Source: Prinsepia uniflora
Lineage: Eukaryota; Streptophyta; Magnoliopsida; Rosales; Rosaceae
Assembly (NCBI GenBank): GCA_032719365.1
Contig: CM064868.1
Coordinates: forward strand, 69,971,538 to 70,035,537
Length of the DNA stretch: 64,000 bases
Direction of reading: 5' to 3'
Of the stretch, positions 47,538 to 59,200 are shown piece by piece (the first letter of the stretch is position 1; every line of letters starts with the position of its first letter). Position numbers and translations under genes: made by a program. The notes beneath the pieces were generated by a model. The model had not been told where the DNA came from. It made no database searches and saw only the letters and a program-made list of their open reading frames with translations.

Positions 47538-50500
47538 TGATCAGAAATGGTCCTCTGGTATCCATGTTTGATCATGAAGGAATCGAACTTCTTGTACCAT
47601 TTTCGTGGTGCCTGTTTCAGTCCATACAAACTCTTCTTTAGTCCTCAGACTAGGTCTTCTTTTCCTGTGACTTTGAAACCTTCTTGCTGCTCCATGTAGA
47701 AATGTAGTCTTGACATCTAGTTGCTCAAATTATAGATTTAGACTACCAGCCAAAACAAGCACTACTCGGATAGACACCATCTTCATTACTGGTGAGAAAA
47801 TTTCTTCAAAGTCAAATCCCAGTTTCTAACTGAAGCCTTTCACGATTACTCTTGACTTGTCTCTTAGTTGTGATCTATTTTCTTATGTCTTCAACTTTTA
47901 CACCCACTTATTCTTGAATGTTCTCTTCCCTTTGGAAATTTCACAAAAACATAGGCGTGGTTCTCTGCAAGAATTTTATCTCATCTTTCATGGCTTTTAA
48001 CCACTCCTCATCTTCTCATGAGTCACGGCTTCCAGGTAGCACTCGGACTCTGCTTCACCTATCAGCAACACAAACTGGTTTGGAGAGTATAATTTGTTAG
48101 GCTTTCTCTGTCTATTCGATCTTCTCAGATGTGGTTATTTTGGAGCATGATCTTCTTGCACATGTTCAGGTATAACATTACCATCATTGTTGTTAACCAT
48201 ATGCTCACCATTATTGTTCTCGACCACATATCCCCTTCATCACGAACCCTAGGATGAGCAACTAGATCTAGATCGACTGGATATTCTTTGGAGCTATTTA
48301 ATTCTCCCCTTTCTGGATATGTTCAATGATTTGATCTTCAAAGAATACCACATCTCTATTTCTAACAATCTTCTTATTGACAGGATCACATAATCTATAC
48401 CCAAACTCTTCATCTCTATAGCCCAAAAAAATACATTTTTTTATTCGACATCAAGTTTGGACCTCTCATCTTTTGGGATGTGAATGAATGCTCTGCAACC
48501 AAACAACTTCAAGTATTAATAGGACACATGTTTTCCGCTCCAAAGCTTGTTCGGTACATCGCCATTCAATGGAGCTAACGGAGAAAATTTGATCAAGTAC
48601 ACTGCAGTCAACACTGTTTCACTCCAGAAACTCTTTGGAAACTTGGAATGAGATAAGATACTTCTTATTTGCTCAACAATCGTTTTTTTCATCCTCTCGG
48701 CCAACCCATTGTGTTGAGGGGTCTTTGGAACTTATCTTTCATTCTTGATCCCATTATTCTGGCAATAGGCTCTAAAGTCTCTTGTGTACTCTCCACCATT
48801 TTCAGAATGGATACACTTGAGTTTCATGCCAGTCTCACATTCAACAATGGCATTGAACTGCTTGAACACTTCAAAGACTTGATCTTTAAATTTTATTTGC
48901 AAGCCCACACCTTCATAGAATGATCTTCAATGGAGGTAACGAAGTATCTTGCACAACCAAGAGTGTTAGTAGTCATAGGCCCACAAACATCACATTGAAC
49001 AACATTCAATATATTGGGTTATGTAGATGCAACTTTATAATGAGATGAAGCTCTATGTTGTTTTCCAGCCAAACAATCAGTGAATTGATCTAGATGTGTA
49101 CTTTTCACTTTCAATCCATTTAGTACCTCTTTATTGGTGAGAATTTGCAATCCCTTCTCACTCATATGACCCAAATGTTCGTGCCATAGCCCAATTACTA
49201 AGTCTGATTGGTTGGTTGCTGCATTGACAAGCTGATTTATAATTTTGGCATGTGTCATATAGAGTGTATTCACCTTTTCCCCTTGCTAGCACTAGAGAGC
49301 CTTTGATGAGCTTCCATTTTCCGCCATGAAACACATTGGTCTAGCCTTCATCATCTAGAAAGCCTGGAGAGATCAAATTGAGATGCATTTCTATAACACA
49401 TCTCATATTCTTGAGAAATAAGGGGTCGCATGTGTTGTTCTCAAGAGATATTTCTCATCTTCCCACAATCTTAGACACATTTCCCATCCTCAAATTTCTG
49501 AAATCTCCACTTGTGTAAGATATAAAGAACTCCTTTCAAGAAGTAACATGGAATTATGCGCTAGAATCTACAATTCACCATGAATCTTAAAAAGTTAGAT
49601 TAATAAAACCATTATCACAAATAATGATTACCTCATCAACTTTAGAAGCAGTGGCAGTTGTATCCTCAGTTTCATTCTTCTCATTGGCTCCATTTATTTG
49701 CTCCTTTTTGAGCTTTCTACATTCTCTCTTCATGTGACCCTTCTGACAACAATGGTAACATTCTATCTCCTTCCTTAGTATATAGGTGCCTTTGGAATGC
49801 TCTCTTGACTTGTCTCTAAGCGGTCACGGTTGTGGACTTTTCTTTGAGAATTTCTTCCATAATTCTCTGTAATAAGGGCCTCCGACTCAGTTTATATTCC
49901 TTGTTCTTTCCTCCTCACTTCTTCATTTAATAAATTGTCCTTCACTAACGGTAGAGTAAGGACACCTTAAGAAGTAGAGTTTCTAAGGGACACCACAAGT
50001 GTGTTATAGGTATCCAGTAAAGAGCTAAGCAGAAAAGTGCCAACAACTTAACTTCAAGAGCCAACTTCATGGTTGAGAGTTGATTCACCGATTCTTGAAA
50101 ATCGCTTATGTGTTCATAAACACTTCGACCATCTTTATACTTCAAGTTCAACAATAACAAATGAGTGAAGCTTTGTTTTGAGGAGTCTCCATCTCGTACA
50201 TCAACACCAATTTTGTCATCATTTGGAAGGCATTGATTTCTTTTGAAATGTAATAAAAAAAAAACACTTTGGTCGATCCATGGGCAGATTACTTCAATAG
50301 CTTCCTGATTTAGAATGACATAATCTTTGTCAGATTTCTCTTATGGTTTCTCTTCATTGCACAACAAAACCTTGTACAAATATTTGTAATAGAGGATATC
50401 CTCCATCCGTGGTCTCCATATGGAATAATTTGAAGAGGTGAGTTTGATCATTGTCGAGGATAATGAGTATAACGATTCTGCCATCACGAACAACAAGCCT
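47538..50500 (-). pseudogene. Copia gag, protease, integrase and N-terminal RT remnants
   Basis: On the minus strand: gag YKDGRSVYEHISDFQESVNQLS (50140-50075); zinc knuckle CYHCCQKGHMKREC (about 49765-49725); protease-region blocks KEFFISYTSGDFRNLRMGN (about 49530-49475); GAG-pre-integrase VIGLWHEHLGHMSEKGLQIL (49195-49135) and DCLAGKQHRASSH; integrase pieces NVVQCDVCGPM, CARYFVTSIEDHS and KKTIVEQIRSILSHSKFPKSFWSETVLTAVYLI (48690-48590); and RT FEEIFSPVMKMVSIRVVL, EQLDVKTTFLHG and KKSLYGLKQAPRKWYKKFDSFM (47820-47570). Many stops and frameshifts. Confidence 0.88.
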
Positions 50501-50504
50501 AGGT

Positions 50505-50517
50505 GGCTCTAATACCA
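50505..50517 (-). promoter_or_regulatory. Primer binding site of the copia element
   Basis: The coding strand reads TGGTATTAGAGCC two bases after the LTR end, one mismatch from the initiator tRNA-Met primer site. Confidence 0.85.
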
Positions 50518-50519
50518 CT

Positions 50520-51198
50520 TGTTGGGAAATATGCACAAATAAATAGATAATTATAATCACTAGAATCAAACTTCTCACAGCCTCAAAATAAATTGAGTAA
50601 CTAAACTAGGCAGAAATAAAGTGGAAATAAATAAGTGAAAGAGAACATCGAAATTTAATGAGGTTTAGAAGTGTTCCTACGTCTTGGAACAGCAGCTACA
50701 AAATTCTTTCACTATGAATAATGAAATTAAAAGCACAATCTCAGTCAATGGTGGATACACAAATCTATCTTGGATTCACTCAAGATGATCTCACTTTCTC
50801 TCTTTATCGCACAAAAGAAGATATCTCTATATTTCTCACACAAGGAGGAACTCTCTTCTCACTCTCACTTGGTGGATCACTTATTACTTGAAGGGTGATT
50901 CAGAATGCTCAACCCTTCTCTTTTATATAGGGATGATTGGAGAAAAACCATCAATGCATATTCATGTATAAAAGTTGGCTCCAATTAATCTCATGGTAAT
51001 CCTCATGCGTATTTCTCATGAGCATAGCATTCTCCTTCAATAAGTGCTCAATATTATTTTCAAGCATATGGAAGAACCTAGCAAATATTTCATCCATGCA
51101 CAATCCATCACATGTATATTGGGATATCAAAGTCTTCTTTTTAAGAACACCAATATGATAGTAATTCTTCTCCACTTAATGGAGGGATTGACCGATCA
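50520..51198 (-). repeat. 5' LTR of the copia element
   Basis: 679 bp, TGTTGGGAAATATGC...ATTGACCGATCA in plus orientation. Its right part matches the truncated 3' LTR at 44397-44752. It interrupts an LRR gene fragment on its right side. Confidence 0.88.
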
Positions 51199-51401
51199 CT
51201 TACTTGGATCCAACAAAGGTCAACATAAACAAGGCTGGTATTGTAGGTGGATAACCATGGAAAGATTGAGGATGCAAGATGGTTGCAAGAGAGATCAACA
51301 TAAGCAAGAGATTTTGAAGAATTTATTTGTGGAAAGACTAGTGGAACGAATTGAAGGAGAGGGAAGATTGGTGTGACTAAGTTAGAAGGAGAAGATTGCA
51401 A
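51199..51401 (-). pseudogene. Fragment of an LRR receptor-like protein gene
   Basis: The minus strand reads INSSKSLAYVDLSCNHLASSIFPWLSTYNTSLVYVDLCWIQ. This matches the layout of plant extracellular LRRs of the RLP/Cf type (…SSKSLxxLDLSxNxLxSSIFPWLxNxxxSLVxLDLSxNQ). The reading ends abruptly at the copia LTR (51198), so the copia element inserted into it. What lies on the other side is lost. Only about 65 residues remain. Confidence 0.6.
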
Positions 51402-52739
51402 TTAGTGACCAAAACATAGCCACAAAACCAGGAGAATATACAACTAAACGCTCCCGTCTCTCTCTAGCAAAAGAACAAAAAATTGATCCTTAGCCACTGC
51501 CAGCCCTGGCTTTGGCTGGGGTCGGTGGCAAGTCCTCTCCTATTTCCCTTTCTCTCTTTCCCTTTTCTTTCCCCCCTCTTCCATTCCTTCCCTCCCTATT
51601 TCCTTCTTTCCTCTTTTCTTCCTCATCCCATTTGGCCAACGATGGCATCTTTATTTTGCTTCCATCATCGGGCTGTGTCCACTAGCCATGGTTTGGTGAT
51701 GCTTCTTTTGCTAGCGACTACTGTTTTGGCTCGAGGCTGTAAATTTCTTCCTCACTTCGCGGTTGATCCTCTGCTTGCAGTTACAGCGTCAGGTTGATCT
51801 GGTGGGATACCCAGATCGAACTCATCTTATGTTGGGTGCGATGGTGGTCCTGCTTCAACGGCGACTGCGGTGGTGGGTGCTCTGCGGTGGTTCTCCTCTT
51901 TGCTGGTTGCTTGCTTCGGTCTGCTTTTTTGGGTCATAGGTAGACTCTGTTTTTATTTTTCGGATTTTATATTTTTTGTTTGATTTTCTTCTTTTGTTTT
52001 TCTGCTATTTGGTTATCAGATTTAATTCGGCTATGTCCTCCACCCTTTGTGGCGTTCTTCCGGGCCCTTCCATTATGTAGGCTTTTCCTTCTCCTCCCTT
52101 GGAGATTACCGGAGTCCTTCTAGATCCATTTTCCCATCTTCATTTTAGCTTCCTTCCACCATGCCTCAATCCCTTCCTCTTCCATCTTCCCTCATCCAAT
52201 GCCCTTATAGCGATGGATCTTGAACATGCTGCCACCAAAGTCCATCTATCAACCCAGTGGTTGTTTTAGCACTGGCTTGTTTTTAAAGTACGTTTTACAC
52301 TCGTCGAATAGCTTATGAGAGCGCTCCTTATGCGGGTGACATGCTCACCCCCATTTTCTGTTGACTACTTCGGTTTCACCTTCACTTTCCTTACTTCTGG
52401 TGGTTTTGTGTTTTCTAGTTCGCAATGGCTCAGGCGGCGGCTGAAGGCGGTGAGTTGGGTGATGGTGGCTCTCGTTATTATTGATCTAGAGTTGTTTTTT
52501 TGGCTGTGTTAATTTTGATGTTTTTGAGCTTGTATGCACATGGATTTAGTGTTGCTTATGTGCATATTTATGTCCCATGTAAGTCTGTTTGTTTGTGGAC
52601 TTTTATTACTTTGTAATGTTTGCTTATTAATGAACTAAACAGCTAGTGCGAACTAGGGTTTTGGATGGAAGAAGTGTGAATATCATTTTATGAATAGTGA
52701 ATTTGGAACTCAACATTACTGTTCTATCTCATACATTAG
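51402..52739. other. Unassigned region with pyrimidine-rich tract
   Basis: No gene recognised. A strong C/T-rich tract lies at about 51530-51630, followed by GC-richer sequence to about 52500. The stretch 52560-52640 (gtttgtggacttttattactttgtaatgtttgctta) looks like the 3' end of a transcript or retroelement, but I cannot name it. Confidence 0.4.
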
Positions 52740-52767
52740 AACTCTCTAATAAATTAGGTTTTTTACA

Positions 52768-53690
52768 CAAGACGTATCCTAAACATCAAGTTTAATTTCA
52801 ACATATCCCATAAACTCAATTTTAAACCAAAATACCCCTTGAAGCTCCTTTTCCCCTCAAATTACTCATTTTCCGTTAAATAGCATAACTCATTGTCAAA
52901 TTTAAGAGCAAATTTGTCACTCATTTTCATTAGTCGAGCTAGTAATCTCAATTCAACCAGCGAGATTGAAAAATTAATAATATCAAAACTCTCATACGAC
53001 ATAATCCCATCTTCCTCTTCCTCTCCTTCATCTTCTGTACACAAAGATAAATATTTCATACTATTATATCCAATTCTATCGGTATTTCAAGCTTTTTTCC
53101 CATTTGGCTACTTTGTTTAAGGGCTCTAAAGCTAATTTTCTCTTTTTTACATTCAATCTCTTCATCTACACTATAATCTCTCACACTAGTCTTATTTTGT
53201 TTCTTTCAATTCTCAAGCTCAGGTCCCTCGAAGTTCTCAACAAGGGCGGTCATAAAACCTCAACCGTCCAATTAGTCGTTGCTTGGGCTGACTCTCTGTT
53301 CTCCGATTTCGACTCCACCTTTGGGGATAACGAGATTTTGCAGCACCTCAAAGGAGAGAAGCCCTTCTTAGCCTCAACTGAACCAAGAAAACCGTGAAGG
53401 ATGACAGGGATAATACTAGCAACGACCTCGCCGAGAAGATTGAGTGGGTTATACAATAATACCTATTAGTCTTCATCTTCCTTTTTTTCCTAGCTGAGTT
53501 ATCTTCGTCGTCGCTGGTTGACTCGCCGAGTTTACTCCTTTTTTTCCTAAACAAGTTTGCACTTAGTATTTAACTGAAAATGGGTAACTTGAGATGAAAA
53601 ATGAGTTTCAGATGACATGGTTCAAAATCAAATTTATGGGCATTTTGAAATTAAATTTGATGTTTAGGAGCATTTTGAGCAAAAAATCAT
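52768..53690. repeat. Long imperfect inverted repeat (foldback-like unit)
   Basis: The arm at 52768-52882 (cctaaacatcaagtttaatttca...ccgttaaata) matches the reverse complement of 53567-53690 (tatttaactgaaaatggg...ttaaatttgatgtttagg), imperfectly but along the whole arm. The region between contains a 97-codon frame at 53104-53397 of no recognised family. Ends and target duplication were not resolved. Confidence 0.6.
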
Positions 53691-53738
53691 TTAATTATTT
53701 TTGTTAAGTTATGGGGTATTTTCAATAATAAGAAAATA
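53442..53738. repeat. Direct repeat copy 1
   Basis: Homologous to 54571-54847: shared tgagtgggt.atac, tcttcctttttttc, gttgact.gccgagtttactc and aaaaaatcatttaattatttttgttaagt. It overlaps the right arm of the inverted repeat. Confidence 0.75.
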
Positions 53739-53739
53739 G

Positions 53740-54570
53740 AGTAAATCATTGGTACACTTTGATAATTTTTACTTTTATTTAAAACTTTTATATCAATTTA
53801 TTTTTACTAAAAAATCCTTTAAATAATTAAAAACAGCATTGTCGGCTTAATTTGGCTTTTTTTTTGCACCATGTGCCCCTTAGTATTTGGTCTCTTTGGC
53901 CTCTTGGGCCATTTATTATATTATACATATAATAATATTATATATGTATAAAAATATATATTATATTTAGTTACAATTAATTTTTTTTCATAAAAATATA
54001 TATTATATTTAGTTACAATTGAATTTTTTTCTATGAAAAAAAAATAATGTCCGTATTGTCTGGGGTTCAACGGTAGGGTATAAAAAGTTTTTGTTAAAGG
54101 GTGAGATTGTGATGGAAAATCGTACGACATAAGGTTTAATTCTTGGATTTTGGGCACAAAATTCAAGAATTAAACCATAAACCATACACAATTAACCAAA
54201 TTATTTAATATTGGATGATAAAGAATTTTTAAATTTTAAAGTATTTTTTAAGAATTGTTGTTTTTAATTATCTTGTTTTAAGTTGGATTAGATACTCATA
54301 TTATTCTTAAAATGAACAAGTGAACAAAAAGTATTATAAATATGAGTAATATTTTCATCATCCTCAATATAATCTTATAATAAAAAAATCAAATTTGAAG
54401 TTTAAAAGTATATTTGAAAAAAAATGATCAATTTTATTGTTTGACTAATTATTATGATGGTTAGGGATTAAAAAGTTCTAAAAATATAATTAATAGGTTT
54501 TGAATAAACATTGATGTTGTTAAGGACTAACCAATGGATAACCCAAGAAAATATCACTATTTCTGGTATT
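53740..54570. other. AT-rich spacer
   Basis: No gene seen. Contains a short tandem duplication of tatattatatttagttacaatt (about 53956-54020). Confidence 0.5.
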
Positions 54571-54847
54571 GAGTGGGTAATACACTAACCCATTAGTCTT
54601 GGTCTTCCTTTTTTTCTTGGCCAAGTTATCTTCCTCGTCACGGTTGACTTGCCGAGTTTACTCGTTTTTTTATTGGACAAGTTTGTTTAAATTTGACGGA
54701 GAGGTTTCAGGTGGCATATTAATTCAAAATCGAATTTATGGATATTTTGACACTAAACTTGATATTTATGGGTCATCCCAGTTAAAAAATCATTTAATTA
54801 TTTTTGTTAAGTCATGCGATATTTCCAGTATTAAGAAAATATCACTA
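54571..54847. repeat. Direct repeat copy 2
   Basis: See copy 1 at 53442-53738; same order of blocks with point differences and small indels. Confidence 0.75.
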
Positions 54848-56269
54848 TTCCTACCCCTTCGGGCTTTATATTTTTTATATAGGCATCAAAAGAAATTTGG
54901 AATAATACAAATGGATACGATTGTGTCACTAATGATGGAACTGCTAGTATGACTACCCGCAACAAATATCTTCTTTATTTTATTCTCTATTTTATCTTCA
55001 ACTTCAACACTGGCAAACCCAACAAGGGGCAAGAAAAGTCACTTGACCCTCCGGTGCTCGGAAATTTTTTCCTCGAGGCAGTATGTTTTCGTTTGTAGTT
55101 GGAACAGCATATGTATTTTCCCTTTTTCTTTTGAATTTTTCTTAATTCTTCGTAAACTTATATTCAGGCAATAAATCTTTTTAAGATTATGCTCTTATTC
55201 CTCATCTTCATTATTGACTGTTCGACGGCGTTTTAAATAAAACATCTTTTTCTAACAATAAATAAATAATAAAAATACCTAATTATAGATCAACATAGTG
55301 TTAATGTTAATTTATAAATTCCTAACTCTAGATAAATGGCAAACTATATGGACAAATTCAATTCATTCGATAGTTTAAATTCAAGACTGGTGGAGGCGTC
55401 GATGGTTGATTGATAGATTAATTTATTTTTTTATATTGGAAGGGGATGTTTTTGCTTGTACTGATAGTGAAATTAGACTATAAATGAAAACTCATCCTCA
55501 AAAACTATATTTGTAATCTTCTATAAACTATCGATGCTCGTGGATAATTTCATATCCAAAATAATTTAAACACTTTACAATATGATCCTTATAAAAAAAA
55601 AATTATGAATCCGTCATCATTATATTAAAAGTTCAAGTAAAAGCTCGTTGGAATTCTGCCACGTATAAAAATTCTTGGAAAATCAAGCAAATACAATGGC
55701 ATCAACTTATGTAATGGTGTGGAAAAACGTGTAAGTACGTAGTATGAAAGCAAACATGATATGTGTTGACTAAACTTGTATGTATGCAGTATGAAAGACG
55801 TGTTCTCACCACTCATGTCCATTTTATCCAATTGCAAATTTCTTTCGCTTCGTCGAATCTGCCTGGATTCTACTTTTCCCCTTCGTGGGTCATTCCACCC
55901 CAAACAAGCGGCAAAGAAAAACAAGCTATGAAAGTTGGTCAGGCGATATTAAGAAAAAAGTGTGACCTTACGGTTAATCCTAGATTGAGTACCCAAAAAA
56001 ACAGGCCACAAAATAAACTCAAAAAAGGGCCAACTTTCATATTCCAAAGATGGGTTAGCAGTAAGTTAGAATGGTACAATGAACGTTCATCTAGACACTA
56101 GACAGTCTGTCAGCCAAATGAACAAGGATACCATTCGCCAAACAAAAGAGAATGACGATATGGATCCATAATAAAACCATTCAACGTGAGAAAACATGTA
56201 TCTGGAGTCCCAGAAGAAGAGGAAGAAACCTGAATTCATGGCCCTCCTCCAACAAGAATAACGATTTCA
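54848..56269. other. Intergenic and 3' flank of the augmin gene
   Basis: No gene recognised; short frames at 55625-56101 have no recognisable features. The part nearest 56269 is expected to include the 3' UTR of the augmin gene, but no clear polyadenylation signal was picked out. Confidence 0.5.
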
Positions 56270-59200
56270 TCATAATATCACCTCCTCGCCTTGCTCACGA
56301 GCAATGGAAGCCGAGAGAATCCCAAGGTCACGGTTTAGGAATGTCAATGCGGATTCACATTCAGAGATTATTCTCGTGACGGAAGAGGGCTCGCCAGCAA
56401 CTGAGTCAGATGATCCAACTGCAAGAGCCGCATGCGAGTCTCTAAGATTCCTCAAATTTCCTAGGAACTGCAATAAATACAACAAGATATAACAAGAAAT
56501 TACAAATTCATGGACATGCCAATTGTATTGCTTAAATGCAGGGATTCACTTAGTAATTTACACATCCATACCCAAGTAAACCCCACCTCGCCTGACCTAA
56601 AAATTCCAACACCACACACACACACACACACATGCAAGGGCATCATGAAGTAATACCCTATCGGGGAGCAAGAAAGACAATGGAAGGAGAGAAAATCCAA
56701 CAGAAGATATAGGTTTTGTTTCTCTCAAAGACAATGGGAGGATAGAAAACATTAACATATAGAGAATGGAGATTTAGATATGAAGATTAACATACGAAGA
56801 TTTAGATATGGAGAATGGAGGATAGAAAACATTAACATATGAAGATTTAGATATCATTGGCTGAATGAGCATTGAGTACGAGCTAACATCAATCAAAAGG
56901 TTTTTTATCTATCTTTTGCTATGCAAACTGTAAGGGGTGCCCTCTATTAAGGATCCTCCACGGGTCCACCAGATCACAGAAGATTGATTATCCAATCTTC
57001 CTGATCTGCCAGGATTAATTAACAGGAATCAATACTGATTCCTTCCTGATGTATAAACTTCCTAGTCTAGATAGTCTTTATTTCTTTCCTAGTTAGGTCT
57101 AGTCTAGGTCTGTATAAAACACAACTACTGCTGTACATCTTAATTATTCAATAGAACGAAAAGCGTCTATACCTCTTTATGGTATCAGAGCTCTAAAAGC
57201 TCCACCGAGCAAACCCTAGAAAAAAAAAAACCCAAAAACACAAACCCTAATCCATGGCCGCTCAACCCACCGCTGCTGCTGCTCAAACCACTGCCGCCCC
57301 TGTCAATACCACTCCTCCAATAACAGCCCACCCAACTCAATCCTTTCGCGGTTACTCCTCCAACCGCAACACTAGGGGCTCCTCTGGCCAAAGGTCCAAC
57401 TTTCAGCCCATGGACACCCACCGTTTCTCTGGAAACCGGCCCCACCAACAGTCCAATGACAGTTCCCGTCGCTCATCCTCCCAGCCCACTGAATACCGTG
57501 GCTATTGTCAATGGTGTGGCACTCAAGGCCACAGTGCTAAGCGCTGCCCTCACCTTCAGCAGTCTGCCCCGCCACCTCCGGTGGCCAATCCAGCCACTCA
57601 GGCCTCCTCACACTCCTCAGCACAATGGTGCAGCCGAAAGGCGTCATAGACACATTGTTGAAACTGGTCTCACACTCCTTCATCAAGCCCGCCTCCCCCT
57701 CACCTACTGGTCCTATGCCTTCAAGACTGCTGTCTACCTTATCAACCGCTTCCCCACTCCTCTCCTACGAAGCCAATATCCATACACTGCTCTTTTCAAT
57801 GCCACTCCCAATTATGCCAAACTCCGGACTTTTGGCTGCCTCTGTTATCCATGGCTTAGGCCATATACCTCCAACAAGCTGCAGCCTCGTTCTCAGCCCT
57901 GCCTCTTCCTCGGCTATTCCCTGCACCAAAGTGCCTACCTATGTTATGACCCATCCACCAGCAAACTCTACACCTCCTGTCATGTACAGTTTGATGCTGC
58001 TGTACATCTTAATTATTCAATAGAACAAAAAACTTCTATACCTCTTTACCCTAGGTGTATGAGCCCGGGCACGTCTGTATAACCAAGTGGATTAACTAAC
58101 AGTATCCCCATAGGGACCAGAGAACACAAGTCAATAATACAAAGGGAGATGAGAGAATGGACAAGGACACAAACGCAGAAGATCAAAATTACATGTAAAA
58201 ATAAAAACTCAATCCCTATAAACCCTCACAGAGAACAAATAAACTGTGACATGTATAAGAAACTTTCTTAAGTTCAACCCTGATCCTTCCAACTAAGGCC
58301 CCTCACGCGTCATGGCTACCTAATACTAACACAAACCAAACCATACTGCCAAGATCTGGAAGTTCAATATTTAAAATGAATAACCAAAGGTCATGATTAC
58401 AGGGAAAACAAAATTGCCAATGACAAAATAAATCAATAATGAAACCTCCACAGAGGACAAACCAAATGAGGCAAGTACAAACAAAAAAAAAAACTCACTA
58501 CTGAGCCTAGCCAACTAAGACCAATCATACCTACCGACCATCAACCACACTATGAGGCCAAGACCCTGCTGTTCAACACTTCGTGAATGACTGCATTTCT
58601 CATTACGAAATTCAGTTATTTATATATACTAAAGACATGAGAAGATACGTATATAATCCATACACACAACAAGGACATATGGCATACTCAAGAAAGGTAG
58701 AAATACCAATGGAATTATTAAAAATTTACAAACCATCAATATATTGATGATATATGACTAGCGAATTGACTTTCAGACTTTAGCTAGGCATACTGAAGTA
58801 TTAGTCTAATAAAACTCAAAATGCCATGTAAAAAACAAATAGACATAAAATTATTATAACCAGATACCTTCAAAAGCATCTTGTACGCCTCCAACAAGCG
58901 GTTGGCAGCTGGCCCAAACCCATGGAGCTGGGGTACCTCCATCATGTGTGTCCAAGGACGTATTTCCTACAAAAAGCATGACATTTTAAAGTTCCAGATA
59001 AGCACTTTTATTTCATATGCATGACCAGACCAAAATATATAACGAAAAAGGTATCATGGACTCCTGTGAAATCAAAATTAATGTCAACATTCCAACTGGA
59101 GTAGCTAAAAATTGAACTTCACTTTTAGCATGGAGCTGAAACAGAAGCATAAAAGCTTTGTCCTATGCACATCAAGCCAGATACGTGAATATGAAATACA

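Larger units (their letters stand above)
44397..51198 (-). mobile_element. Decayed Ty1/copia element with nested solo LTR
   Basis: The 5' LTR (50520-51198) and a truncated 3' LTR (44397-44752, matching from 50832 onward) are in the same orientation. The primer site is at 50505-50517. Gag, protease, integrase, RT and RNase H follow in the minus direction, ending at a polypurine tract (AAAAGGGGGAAAT) beside 44752. Many stops. The 3' LTR has lost about 311 bases at 44397, where the gypsy LTR adjoins. Confidence 0.9.

Noticed and set aside
55625..56101. Overlapping 99- and 112-codon frames on opposite strands
   Set aside because: No recognisable domain, no splice or context support, next to the 3' end of AUG7. 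Treated as intergenic.
56152..56492. Plus-strand frames over the last AUG7 exon
   Set aside because: Antisense shadows of the real exon, which has matching splice phase.
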